From contig NZ_CP015750.1 in NCBI RefSeq assembly GCF_001742185.1, forward strand, positions 806,001 through 870,000: a stretch of 64,000 bases of DNA, read 5' to 3'. The notes under the pieces were generated by a model, which made no database searches, had not been told where the DNA came from, and saw only the letters and a program-made list of their open reading frames with translations. Each line of letters opens with the position of its first letter. Within the stretch, counting starts at the first letter, position 1. The DNA is from Pectobacterium wasabiae CFBP 3304. Lineage in GTDB: Bacteria > Pseudomonadota > Gammaproteobacteria > Enterobacterales > Enterobacteriaceae. A program made the translations under genes and the position numbers. Shown one piece after another: positions 37,147 through 46,414 of this stretch.

Positions 37147-38130
37147 GTGCGCAGCTTCACTCAGTCATCAAAACCGATCTTCAAAGATCACATCGTTCAG
37201 CAATCGAGCCTGGTCGCGAATCATTACCGGTTTATCGGCCCCCGGCTGATCGATAACACCCCAGTGCTATTTGGATCGTTCACGGTTGTGCAGCTCAATC
37301 CGCATCTGATCCTGCATACCGCAGATGTGATTAATCGCCACAACATGAAAACCCAAAACCTGCTGGATGGTGCGATCAAACTCGCCATCGTGGTAAGCGG
37401 CAATGCGCATATTTCATTTGGCCATCAGGAACTGCATCTGGGAGAGAGCCAGCCAGCCTCGCTGATTTCGCTGACGGAACCGACGATGTTTACCCGCATT
37501 GGCAAGCGTGATGAATATGAGAGAACCATTACGCTAACGTTCGATAGAGAATGGCTGTACGGTAATATGATGGATACCGTCGGTGACTGGCAGGCCATCC
37601 ACGATTTCACCCAGACCCACCTTGCGACACACTTATGGACACCGTCCCGGCAGGCGCAGGCAATAGCCTTACAAACGCTGGATGCTGAGCCTTGCCAAAC
37701 GCCGCTCCAGCGCCTTTATCTGGAAATGCAGTGCATGAGCTTGATTATCGAAGCGTTTACTTCACTGACTGCCAGCATGGCGCAGGAGAAAAGCAACGGT
37801 GTTACCCTACGTGGCTACCATCGTATTCAACAGATTCGAGATATGCTGGAAAGCGGCAGCGCCGACCACCTTTCGATGAGTGAAATCGCCAAAAGCGTCA
37901 ACATGAGCGAAAGTACGCTACAGCGCCATTTTCGTCAGGCGTTCAATATGAGCGTTTTTGAATACCTGCGTAACTGCCGTTTGCAGCGCGCCATGCTAGC
38001 CTTGCAGAAAGACGGCATCGGTATTGCGCAGGCAGCCAGCATCGCCGGCTACAATAGCCCTGCCAATTTTGCCACCGCGCTGCGCCGCGCGTTTGGCATT
38101 ACACCAGGGCAGCTAAAAGACCGTTTCTGA
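37147..38130 (+). CDS. AraC family regulator, probably of siderophore uptake
   Basis: A 327-residue regulator with a C-terminal AraC/XylS DNA-binding domain: MSEIAKSVNMSESTLQRHFRQAF is the first helix-turn-helix and IAQAASIAGYNSPANFATALRRAFGITPGQ the second. The N-terminal part is of the PchR/siderophore-sensing type by general pattern. I start it at the GTG at 37147, with AGGTAGG upstream at proper spacing; the open frame continues upstream to 36997 but crosses the promoter and Fur box. Divergent from the fepA-like gene, which it likely activates when the ferric siderophore is present. Confidence 0.85.
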   Translation: MRSFTQSSKPIFKDHIVQQSSLVANHYRFIGPRLIDNTPVLFGSFTVVQLNPHLILHTADVINRHNMKTQNLLDGAIKLAIVVSGNAHISFGHQELHLGESQPASLISLTEPTMFTRIGKRDEYERTITLTFDREWLYGNMMDTVGDWQAIHDFTQTHLATHLWTPSRQAQAIALQTLDAEPCQTPLQRLYLEMQCMSLIIEAFTSLTASMAQEKSNGVTLRGYHRIQQIRDMLESGSADHLSMSEIAKSVNMSESTLQRHFRQAFNMSVFEYLRNCRLQRAMLALQKDGIGIAQAASIAGYNSPANFATALRRAFGITPGQLKDRF

Positions 38131-38140
38131 CTTGCCCACT

Positions 38141-38177
38141 AATAACTAAATGGAATTTATTATTCCGTTTAGTTATT
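38141..38177 (+). terminator. Terminator-like hairpin after the AraC-family gene
   Basis: AATAACTAAATGGAAT pairs with ATTCCGTTTAGTTATT over 16 positions with one G-T pair, loop TTATT. It starts 11 bases after the stop codon. Confidence 0.65.
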
Positions 38178-38236
38178 AATCACTATTCAAAAACGCGCAG
38201 TAAATTAGTGTTTTCTACCAAGATACCTGACCACTC

Positions 38237-39565
38237 ATGACCAATCAGACTGATATCACCGCAACGCTTGCCCACCACGTTATCCATAGCGAGCCGAACC
38301 AAGACGCGATTGATGCCGCCCGCGAAGGGGTAACGGACTTCATCTCCACCGCACTTCCGATCGCACAAGGCGCACTTGCCGATAGTGGCCTCGCGCCGTT
38401 AAAGCAGGTATTCAGCGGTACGGATAGTCTGACGCGTAGCCTGATTTTGGGTTATACCGGTCACGTACTGGACTTTGACGATTATCACCCCGCATTTCGC
38501 GGTCACCCCAGCACCGTCATTCTGCCTGCGCTGTTTGCCCTTGCAGCAGAAGACGCATCCGTTACGGAAGACGCGTTTTTGACAGCCTATGTCATCGGTG
38601 TAGAAGCCGCTGGCAGAATCGGGCTGGCATGCGGCCCGCGTCATTACAGCCTCGGTTACCACAACACGGCCACGCTCGGGGCTATCGCCGCCGCCGCTGC
38701 GGCGGCACGTCTGGTTGATGCATCGGTAGAACAGACACAAATTATTCTTGGCCTTGCGGCTACTCAGGCTGCCGGGTTGCGGACGCAGTTCGGTTCAGCG
38801 GTCAAACCGCTACACGCCGGGCTTTCCGCCAGAGCGGGGTTGACTGCCGTTAAACTGGGGCTAGCGGGCTTCGAAGGCAACACGCAACGGGTGGTTGAGG
38901 CATTTCTTGCCGCGCATGGCGATCAAAAACAACAGCCGGAACTGCTGGTGGAAAACTGGGGAGCACCGTGGCGTATTCTTTCTCCCGGTTTAGAATTCAA
39001 ACGCTACCCGACCTGTGGCGGAACCCACAGCGCTGCCGAAGCTGCATTTGCGCTACGGGAGCGGTGGCATGAGCAAAATGGTGCAGACGCCGATCTGGCC
39101 AACGCCATCGAGCGTATCACGGTGACCTTCCCGCCGGGCGGCGACGTTGCTCCTTTTATCCGTAACGCGACCAATGGCGTAGAGGCACGATTCAGTCTGG
39201 AGTATGTGATTGCAGCGGCTCTGATTGAAGGGGAACTGAAGTTGGCGCATTTTTCAGAAGCGCCGGTTGAAGCAGCGATCGCCGCACTGGCGAATCGCGT
39301 CATACGCCACGCCGATGAAACCGCCCCACCTGATGAGCTTGACCCTGAGGCGCGTTTTCATGAGGTTACCCTACATTTGCGTAACGGCAGCGCGCTGATC
39401 CAGCGCACCACGCGTCAGGAAACCTCAGCACGGCCCACCGATCTGCGCGCCAAATTGCAGCAAACTATCGGCTCTCTGGCACATCTCGACAGTAACCAGA
39501 TCGCCGGTCGTTGTGCATTACGGCAAGCAGGCGATCTACGCTATTTGCTTGGGCTGTTATTTTAA
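38237..39565 (+). CDS. MmgE/PrpD family protein
   Basis: A 442-residue protein of the MmgE/PrpD family (2-methylcitrate dehydratase and relatives such as cis-aconitate decarboxylase). Typical segments are LDFDDYHPAFRGHPSTVILPAL, GRHYSLGYHNTATLGAIAAAAAAARL-like region, VKPLHAGLSARAG and FKRYPTCGGTHSA. No prpBC genes are nearby, so it is not part of a standard methylcitrate operon. No good ribosome site precedes the ATG. Substrate unknown. Confidence 0.82.
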   Translation: MTNQTDITATLAHHVIHSEPNQDAIDAAREGVTDFISTALPIAQGALADSGLAPLKQVFSGTDSLTRSLILGYTGHVLDFDDYHPAFRGHPSTVILPALFALAAEDASVTEDAFLTAYVIGVEAAGRIGLACGPRHYSLGYHNTATLGAIAAAAAAARLVDASVEQTQIILGLAATQAAGLRTQFGSAVKPLHAGLSARAGLTAVKLGLAGFEGNTQRVVEAFLAAHGDQKQQPELLVENWGAPWRILSPGLEFKRYPTCGGTHSAAEAAFALRERWHEQNGADADLANAIERITVTFPPGGDVAPFIRNATNGVEARFSLEYVIAAALIEGELKLAHFSEAPVEAAIAALANRVIRHADETAPPDELDPEARFHEVTLHLRNGSALIQRTTRQETSARPTDLRAKLQQTIGSLAHLDSNQIAGRCALRQAGDLRYLLGLLF

Positions 39566-39610
39566 CAATGCTGGTTTTAACAAAATACTGGTTTTAACGG
39601 GATACGAGGC

Positions 39611-39638
39611 GCTGTCGATAGACATCATTATCGACAGC
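39611..39638. terminator. Hairpin between converging genes
   Basis: GCTGTCGATA and TATCGACAGC form a perfect ten-base stem with an eight-base loop, between the PrpD-like gene and the convergent lipoprotein gene. Just before it, CTGGTTTTAAC is repeated at 39571 and 39588. Confidence 0.5.
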
Positions 39639-39688
39639 ACTATTCCCGACAATACCATTACCGACGACCACCACGCCGTCAGCTCCGA

Positions 39689-41395
39689 TTAGTCTTTCTG
39701 ATGGGAAATCAATTTTCCTTTTTCATCAAATACCATCACACCCGGTACTCTGGAATAATTCCCTTCCCCCTCTGATTTATAGCGGGTCGCAAGTATATTG
39801 GGAGAACGGTATTCAAACTTAAAATAGCCATCAGCAGGATTAGCTATAATCAGATTGCCCACGCTGTCGATAAGACCTTCTTTCACATTGAAATAACGAT
39901 CGCCAAGGTTAGATCCGAAAAGTGGCGCTTGTTTATACTTAGACAGGTTTTTTCCTTCCTGCTCAGAAATCATGGGGAAATGTGTCATATCAAGCTGCCG
40001 TAACACATGCAGAAGCATTAACCGATCCACCGGTGTTCCTGAATCCTTCGGCACCAAGAATTGCAATATGAGCCCATTTCCAACATGAGCGTCATATTCA
40101 TAGCCAGCAAACGCGCTATCACCATAAATAAAGATGTCATCCACCTGTTTACCTTCAGGAACAATTTCTTTAGTTTCAGCCATAAGCTCAGGGATTGACT
40201 GGGGAGAGACCTGAAAATAAATGTTATATTGAATGACTTCTGACGGGAATTTTATCCGTATGCGTTGCATTCCCCGATCGATAAAACGCTCGGGCTTTTC
40301 CAGATTCTTATTTATTTCTTTCCATATTTGCTGATGCGTTTCTGCGATATTAAATTCATCCGCGATCTTTACACCATACTTCGCTTCCAACGCCTGCGGA
40401 GATAATGCCAGATCGTACATCGACAACCTCTGCTCACCACGGTAACGTTCATCCATCGTGCGCAGTACAGCAAACGCTTTAGCTAACGCTACGATATCTT
40501 CGGCATTCGCTAACCCGATAAAATAGCGTTGTTTAGCCTCATCATATTGAAAATAGACGGCTTCTAATGTGCCTTGCTGATTATCGTATGCCGCGCCGTT
40601 TTCTGATTGGAACAACACGCCCTTTTGCCCTTCCAGCCACGATGCGAGATTAAAATCCGCTTTCGCCGCGCTAACAGTAAACAGGTCAAAGTCAGTTTTA
40701 TTCTGCTTATCCCGATAGGAATAGATTTGTGTATCTGTATTTTCCCTATCGATCAGCAGACGCCCCATCCGACGAACATAGGTCCCGAATGTCCACAAAT
40801 CCAGCTTGTCGTACATCTTAAACGGCAACTTAATCGTAAAGTCGTCTTCAGGATAAAAGGGAACTCCGGGGAAATCGTCCATCGGCGCGCGGTTAAATGC
40901 CTCCTTCTCTTCAAGAAGCTGCGCCTGATAGGCTTTTTTGCTGTCTTCAAAACGTTGCTTAATCTTGAGTAAATCGGGTGACTGTTCTTCCGTCTTTTTC
41001 AAGACCATAGTGATTTCACAGAAATAAAATGCACAGGCAGCGCTTTTATCCGATACAAACTCAACCTTATTCTTTCCATTAATTTTTAGTGTGTTCCACG
41101 CACCGTTTACCCGTACTCGGTTCTCTTTTATATCCTCTATATGTTCACCATCTACGCTGTAGTAACTCACCTGAGTCGGTGTCAGATTGAAGTAGATGTC
41201 ATTTTTAATACCCTTAAGGCCTTGCGTGATATGTTCTTGCAGATCATCTCTGTTTTTATTGGCTTCAGGATTTTTACTGTTATCAAACACAACGCGAATA
41301 TCCTCAACCAGATATTTCCCCTCGCGAAGCTTTTCTTCTCCATTACAGCCTGACAACCATAAGGCCACCATGATAATACTCAGGTATTTCTTCAT
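39689..41395 (-). CDS. Lipoprotein of unknown function
   Basis: A 568-residue protein with a lipoprotein signal: MKKYLSIIMVALWLSGCNG, lipobox LSGC with Cys at 17. No known domain is recognised. The rest is hydrophilic and acidic-basic mixed, rich in Asp, Glu and Lys, with a helical charged stretch near 130-170. The ATG at 41395 is used; the GTG just before it is also in frame. It stands alone between two convergent or tandem neighbours and gives no context clue. Confidence 0.75.
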   Translation of the reverse strand: MKKYLSIIMVALWLSGCNGEEKLREGKYLVEDIRVVFDNSKNPEANKNRDDLQEHITQGLKGIKNDIYFNLTPTQVSYYSVDGEHIEDIKENRVRVNGAWNTLKINGKNKVEFVSDKSAACAFYFCEITMVLKKTEEQSPDLLKIKQRFEDSKKAYQAQLLEEKEAFNRAPMDDFPGVPFYPEDDFTIKLPFKMYDKLDLWTFGTYVRRMGRLLIDRENTDTQIYSYRDKQNKTDFDLFTVSAAKADFNLASWLEGQKGVLFQSENGAAYDNQQGTLEAVYFQYDEAKQRYFIGLANAEDIVALAKAFAVLRTMDERYRGEQRLSMYDLALSPQALEAKYGVKIADEFNIAETHQQIWKEINKNLEKPERFIDRGMQRIRIKFPSEVIQYNIYFQVSPQSIPELMAETKEIVPEGKQVDDIFIYGDSAFAGYEYDAHVGNGLILQFLVPKDSGTPVDRLMLLHVLRQLDMTHFPMISEQEGKNLSKYKQAPLFGSNLGDRYFNVKEGLIDSVGNLIIANPADGYFKFEYRSPNILATRYKSEGEGNYSRVPGVMVFDEKGKLISHQKD

Positions 41396-41508
41396 CACCT
41401 CATCCCTGTAAAATTAAAAAGCCCCTGAATGCTACAGCACGCAGAGGCGAGTAATACATCAGTAAGCTGATGTTATCAAAAAATTTATTATAATTCAGGC
41501 ACTGACGG

Positions 41509-42687
41509 CTAGGGTTTCAGCCATTGTTCCAGAAAGCTAAAAACTTCTTCCTGCTGTTCCTGATAGAAAACATGCCCTAACTCAGGCCAGATCTTGGTTT
41601 GCAACTTGTTGTCCGCCCGTTGGGATTGCCACACTTCATGCATTTTGGCATAAGCATCTTCGACCGATTTCGTCGGGAACAGTTTGTCTTTGCCGCCGTT
41701 AAATAACAGCATCGGTTTTGGCGCGGCGACACTCGCCACATCGGGGAAATCAAAGCGTGTCGATAGCCCTGGATGCAGCATATAGAATGCCGACTGGCCT
41801 CTGAGCACGTTATTGCCCGGCGTCATCAGGCCGTCGTATGTGCCAATCCAGGACACCGCCGCCGTTGCCGCGACCTTGTCGGACAGCGCGGCGAGCTGCC
41901 AGGCACGATAGGCTCCCATCGAAAAGCCAACGACGCCAATACGTTGTTTATCAACCTGCTCAAGCGATGCCAGAAAATCCGTCGCCCGCATATCTTCGTA
42001 GGCCATCAGACCGGCGAGCGAGCGCCCAAGATTAAAGAAATTACTCGCTAGCGCCTGCTGCTGCTCATATTTGATCGGCCCACGCGATCCCCATCCTAGC
42101 GCATCCACCGCCAGTACCACATAGCCCCGCTTCGCCAGTTCATCTCCCACAAAACGACCGGTGAAGAACTTATCGGCCCACGCCTGTGCAGAAGCGAGTT
42201 GTTCGTCATTGCCCCACGGCTTGATCATCTTCTCTTTGCCGATATCAAACTTGGCACCGTGGTCATGCAGCAAGATCACCGCCGGATGTGGTCCCGCGCT
42301 TTTTGGCGTCAGGAGCAGTGCATCTACACGACTTTCATCGGTGAGGTTGAAGGCAACTTTCTCTGCCGTGTAGCTACCGCGATCCTGTTTTTCAATCGCC
42401 TGCGGCGCAAAGTCTTTGGTGGAGTCTGGCGTCAAGAGCAGCGAACGCAGCGTTTTTCTCGACTGGGATTGCCACTGGCTAAAATCCGTAAAGTTTCCCG
42501 ATAGCCAGGAATCCGAGTAAGTCATCTGCTGCTTAAGCTGCGGGTAAAATGAAGGCAGCCCTTCATCCGTCACCGCCTGTTCCGCCGCTATTTGAGAGTG
42601 AGGGTTCATATCGTTCGCCATCAGTGAAGGGCTGGCCAGCAACGCCGCCAGTAACCAGACAGAGGAGCGTAAGGTATTCAGATTCAT
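41509..42687 (-). CDS. Exported alpha/beta hydrolase (dienelactone hydrolase-like)
   Basis: A 392-residue hydrolase with a signal peptide (MNLNTLRSSVWLLAALLASPSLMA). The fold shows PAVILLHDHG for the oxyanion region, GYVVLAVDALGWG, the nucleophile elbow GFSMGAYRAW, the acid in FNGGKDKLFP and the catalytic His in ELGHVF. This suits a family of secreted esterases or acyl hydrolases. I use the ATG at 42687, with GAGGT upstream; the frame extends 48 more codons without a start signal. In E. coli this position downstream of lpd holds yacH. Substrate unknown, plausibly a plant ester. Confidence 0.82.
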   Translation of the reverse strand: MNLNTLRSSVWLLAALLASPSLMANDMNPHSQIAAEQAVTDEGLPSFYPQLKQQMTYSDSWLSGNFTDFSQWQSQSRKTLRSLLLTPDSTKDFAPQAIEKQDRGSYTAEKVAFNLTDESRVDALLLTPKSAGPHPAVILLHDHGAKFDIGKEKMIKPWGNDEQLASAQAWADKFFTGRFVGDELAKRGYVVLAVDALGWGSRGPIKYEQQQALASNFFNLGRSLAGLMAYEDMRATDFLASLEQVDKQRIGVVGFSMGAYRAWQLAALSDKVAATAAVSWIGTYDGLMTPGNNVLRGQSAFYMLHPGLSTRFDFPDVASVAAPKPMLLFNGGKDKLFPTKSVEDAYAKMHEVWQSQRADNKLQTKIWPELGHVFYQEQQEEVFSFLEQWLKP

Positions 42688-42795
42688 CGTAACCTCAAAA
42701 ATAAAACATCGTTTCTTTTTTGAGACTTGATTGTAATTGACGCAGCTAAAAATAAACGGACGGAAGGCGCATTCTGCGAAGCCGCAGGCAAAAAA

Positions 42796-42823
42796 AATCC
42801 AGCACCTGTAAAGGTGCTGGATT
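42796..42823 (-). terminator. Rho-independent terminator after lpd
   Basis: AATCCAGCACCT and AGGTGCTGGATT form a perfect 12-base stem with loop GTAA. On the minus strand it is followed by a run of T. It ends the pdh operon 30 bases after the lpd stop. Confidence 0.9.
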
Positions 42824-42852
42824 GAATTCACGCTATGCGAACCTGAAAGAAC

Positions 42853-44277
42853 TTACTTCTTCTTCGCTTTCGGATTCGGCAGGTCAGTGATGCTACCTTC
42901 AAAGATTTCAGCAGCCAGACCAACAGACTCATGCAGCGTTGGGTGCGCATGGATGGTCAGTGCGATATCTTCTGCATCACAACCCATTTCGATCGCCAGA
43001 CCGATTTCACCTAACAGTTCACCACCGTTAGTCCCGACAATCGCACCACCGATAACACGGTGAGTTTCTTTGTCGAAAATCAGTTTGGTCATACCGTCAG
43101 CGCAGTCAGACGCGATAGCACGGCCAGATGCCGCCCACGGGAAGGTCGCGGTTTCGTAGCTGATGCCTTTCTCTTTGGCTTCTTTCTCGGTCAGACCAAC
43201 CCATGCCACTTCTGGTTCAGTGTAAGCGATGGAAGGGATTACTTTCGGATCGAAGTAGTGTTTCTTACCGGAGATCACTTCAGCAGCAACGTGGCCTTCA
43301 TGCACACCTTTGTGCGCCAGCATCGGCTGACCGACGATATCGCCGATAGCGTAGATGTGCGGTACGTTGGTACGCATTTGTTTATCCACATGGATAAAGC
43401 CGCGATCGTCAACTTCCACGCCCGCTTTGCCTGCATCCAGGTTTTTACCGTTCGGTACACGACCAATAGCAACCAGAACTGCATCGTAACGCTGTGGTTC
43501 CGCAGGCGCTTTTTTGCCTTCCATCGTCACATAGATGCCGTCTTCTTTGGCTTCTACTGCCGTCACTTTCGTTTCCAGCATCAGATTGAACTGCTTGCTG
43601 ATACGTTTGGTGAAGACTTTGACAACGTCTTTGTCAGCGGCTGGAATCACCTGATCGAACATTTCAACAACGTCGATCTGTGAACCCAGAGCATGGTAAA
43701 CGGTACCCATTTCCAGACCGATAATACCGCCACCCATCACCAACAGACGTCCTGGGACGTTTTTCAGCTCCAGCGCATCAGTAGAATCCCATACACGCGG
43801 GTCATTATGAGGAATGAAAGGCAGTTGAATCGGACGTGAACCCGCAGCAATAATCGCGTTATCGAAGCTGATCGTCGTTTTGCCGTTTTCACCTTCAACT
43901 TCCAGTGTGTTAGCACCGGTGAATTTACCCAGACCGTTAACCACTTTAACTTTACGGCCTTTTGCCATACCCGCCAGACCACCGGTCAGTTGGGTGATAA
44001 CTTTTTCTTTCCACAGACGGATTTTATCAATGTCGGTTTTAGGTTCACCGAACACGATACCGTGTTCCGCCAGTGCTTTGGCTTCTTCAATGACTTTAGC
44101 AACGTGCAACAGGGCTTTGGAAGGAATACAACCAACATTCAGACACACCCCACCCAACGTGGAGTAGCGCTCTACCAGTACGGTTTCCAGGCCCAAATCC
44201 GCCGCACGAAATGCAGCAGAGTAACCCGCGGGGCCGGCACCAAGTACCACTACCTGAGCTTTAATTTCAGTACTCAT
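42853..44277 (-). CDS. lpdA: Dihydrolipoamide dehydrogenase (E3)
   Basis: A 474-residue flavoprotein nearly identical in length and sequence to E. coli Lpd. FAD site GAGPAGYSAA, redox disulfide CLNVGC, NAD site GGGIIGLEMG and the C-terminal His-Glu pair in HAHPTLHE. It reoxidises lipoamide in the pyruvate and 2-oxoglutarate dehydrogenase complexes and the glycine cleavage system. The start at 44277 (second of two adjacent ATGs) has GAGG at good spacing. Separated from aceF by 236 bases with a terminator and presumably its own promoter. Confidence 0.98.
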   Translation of the reverse strand: MSTEIKAQVVVLGAGPAGYSAAFRAADLGLETVLVERYSTLGGVCLNVGCIPSKALLHVAKVIEEAKALAEHGIVFGEPKTDIDKIRLWKEKVITQLTGGLAGMAKGRKVKVVNGLGKFTGANTLEVEGENGKTTISFDNAIIAAGSRPIQLPFIPHNDPRVWDSTDALELKNVPGRLLVMGGGIIGLEMGTVYHALGSQIDVVEMFDQVIPAADKDVVKVFTKRISKQFNLMLETKVTAVEAKEDGIYVTMEGKKAPAEPQRYDAVLVAIGRVPNGKNLDAGKAGVEVDDRGFIHVDKQMRTNVPHIYAIGDIVGQPMLAHKGVHEGHVAAEVISGKKHYFDPKVIPSIAYTEPEVAWVGLTEKEAKEKGISYETATFPWAASGRAIASDCADGMTKLIFDKETHRVIGGAIVGTNGGELLGEIGLAIEMGCDAEDIALTIHAHPTLHESVGLAAEIFEGSITDLPNPKAKKK

Positions 44278-44484
44278 CATGACCTCTTAATTGTTTTCCG
44301 GCGGGTCTGTGACGTCACACCCGTCATCATTCTGATTGAGGGTGCATTTTTAATAACGCCCTCTTCCACCGGGACGTGTCTTTGCCGCTGTAGTTTACAA
44401 AATCGTTAACAATTTTGAAACAACAAGCGACTAACGATTTGTCCTTGATCACTGACAGCTATAACAAATAACAGCTTATCAGAA

Positions 44485-44510
44485 AAAAGCCGGCCGTCAG
44501 GCCGGCTTTT
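44485..44510 (-). terminator. Terminator between aceF and lpd
   Basis: AAAAGCCGGCC and GGCCGGCTTTT form a perfect 11-base stem with loop GTCA, followed by T residues in the minus direction. It sits four bases past the aceF stop, so lpd is likely expressed both by read-through and from its own promoter, as in E. coli. Confidence 0.85.
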
Positions 44511-44513
44511 CGA

Positions 44514-46400
44514 TTACATCACCAGACGGCGGATGTCAGACAACGTGTTGTTAATGATGGTAATGAAGCGAGCCCCATCAGCACCGTCAATGACACGGTG
44601 GTCGAAGGACAGAGACATCGGCATCATCAGACGCGGCGTGAACTCTTTACCATTCCAGACCGGTTCCATCGCAGACTTAGACACACCAAGAATAGCGACT
44701 TCCGGCGCGTTGACGATCGGCGCAAAGTGCGTAGTCCCGATGCCGCCCAGGCTGGAGATCGTGAAGCATCCGCCCTGCATTTCGCCTGCGGTCAGCTTAC
44801 CATCACGGGCTTTCTTGGAGATCGCCATCAGTTCGCGAGACAGCTCAGTGATGCTCTTCTTGTTCACGTCTTTAAAGACCGGAACCACCAGACCATTCGG
44901 GGTATCAACCGCAACACCGATGTTGATGTATTTCTTCAACGTCAGACGTTGCGCGTCTTCAGACAGGGAACTGTTGAAGCGTGGCATCTGCTCAAGCGCA
45001 GCGGCAACGGCTTTCATGATGAAGACAACTGGGGTGAATTTCACATCCAGTCTGCGCTTCTCAGCTTCCACGTTCTGCTGTTTACGGAACGCTTCCAGAT
45101 CGGTGATGTCAGTCTTATCAAAGTGCGTAACGTGCGGGATCATCACCCAGTTACGGCTCAGGTTAGCACCAGAGATTTTCTGAATGCGGCCCAATTCCAC
45201 TTCTTCCACTTCACCAAACTTGCTGAAATCGACTTTCGGCCATGGCAGCATGCCTGGCAGACCGCCGCCAGCAGCAGCTACTGGTGCAGACTCAGCGCGT
45301 TTCACGGCATCTTTCACGTAAGCCTGAACGTCTTCGCGCAGGATACGGCCTTTACGACCAGAACCCTTCACTTTCGCCAGATTCACACCGAATTCACGAG
45401 CCAGACGACGGATAACCGGCGTCGCGTGAACGTAAGCGTCATTCTCTGCAAAATCGCTCTTACCTTCCGCTTTCGCTGCCGGTGCAGCAGCAGGTTTTGC
45501 CGCCGGAGCTGGTGCAGCAGCCGCTTCTTGCTTGGCAGCCGGAGCCGCAGCAGGCGCAGCGCCTTCTACTTCGAAGACCATAATCAGTGAGCCGGTTTTA
45601 ACTTTGTCACCAGTGCTGATTTTGATTTCTTTAACCGTACCCGCGAACGGCGCCGGGACTTCCATCGAAGCCTTGTCGCCTTCAACGGTGATCAGTGATT
45701 GCTCAGCCGCGATTTTATCGCCGACTTTAACCATCACTTCAGTCACTTCAACTTCGTCGCCGCCGATATCCGGTACGTTAACTTCTTTCGCCGCAGAGGC
45801 CGCTGGTGCAGCAGCAGGTGCCGCTTCAGCTTTCGCTGCTGAGGCTGCTGGCGCACTGCCGGCAACTTCGAAGACCATGATCAGAGAACCGGTAGAGACT
45901 TTATCGCCGGTGCTGATTTTGATCTCTTTAACCGTACCGGCGAAAGGTGCCGGGACTTCCATAGAAGCTTTGTCGCCTTCTACGGTGATCAGAGATTGTT
46001 CAGCAGCAACGGTGTCGCCGACTTTAACCAGCACTTCGGTCACTTCAACTTCGTCACCGCCGATATCCGGTACGTTGACTTCTTTCGCCGCGGAGGCCGC
46101 AGGTGCAGCAGCAGGAGCCGCTTCTTTCTTCTCTTCTGCCTTGGCAGGTGCAGCGTCAACTGCACCGTCGGCGGAATCGAAAATCATGATCAGTTTGCCA
46201 GTTTCAACTTTGTCACCGACAGAGACTTTGATCTCTTTAATGACACCAGCCTGCGGAGAAGGGACTTCCATAGAAGCCTTATCACCTTCAACCGTGATCA
46301 GCGACTGTTCAGCTTCAACTTTGTCGCCCACCTTCACCAGCACTTCGGTGACTTCAACTTCATCTGCACCGATGTCCGGTACGTTGATTTCGATAGCCAT
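44514..46400 (-). CDS. aceF: Pyruvate dehydrogenase E2, dihydrolipoamide acetyltransferase
   Basis: A 628-residue E2 (E. coli 630). Three N-terminal lipoyl domains with lipoyl-lysine in EGDKASME at Lys41, Lys144 and Lys243, joined by Ala-Pro-rich linkers; domains 2 and 3 are almost identical. Then a peripheral subunit-binding domain ([15 protein letters not shown], about 335-370) and the catalytic acetyltransferase domain ending with [14 protein letters not shown]. It transfers acetyl groups to CoA in the PDH core. Follows aceE by 14 bases. Confidence 0.98.
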   Translation of the reverse strand: MAIEINVPDIGADEVEVTEVLVKVGDKVEAEQSLITVEGDKASMEVPSPQAGVIKEIKVSVGDKVETGKLIMIFDSADGAVDAAPAKAEEKKEAAPAAAPAASAAKEVNVPDIGGDEVEVTEVLVKVGDTVAAEQSLITVEGDKASMEVPAPFAGTVKEIKISTGDKVSTGSLIMVFEVAGSAPAASAAKAEAAPAAAPAASAAKEVNVPDIGGDEVEVTEVMVKVGDKIAAEQSLITVEGDKASMEVPAPFAGTVKEIKISTGDKVKTGSLIMVFEVEGAAPAAAPAAKQEAAAAPAPAAKPAAAPAAKAEGKSDFAENDAYVHATPVIRRLAREFGVNLAKVKGSGRKGRILREDVQAYVKDAVKRAESAPVAAAGGGLPGMLPWPKVDFSKFGEVEEVELGRIQKISGANLSRNWVMIPHVTHFDKTDITDLEAFRKQQNVEAEKRRLDVKFTPVVFIMKAVAAALEQMPRFNSSLSEDAQRLTLKKYINIGVAVDTPNGLVVPVFKDVNKKSITELSRELMAISKKARDGKLTAGEMQGGCFTISSLGGIGTTHFAPIVNAPEVAILGVSKSAMEPVWNGKEFTPRLMMPMSLSFDHRVIDGADGARFITIINNTLSDIRRLVM

Positions 46401-46414
46401 GTAATCTTTACCTC

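Noticed and set aside
44598..45590. Long open frames antisense to aceF (also 45532-46404)
   Set aside because: Low-complexity Ala/Ser-rich or basic translations opposite a well-supported gene.
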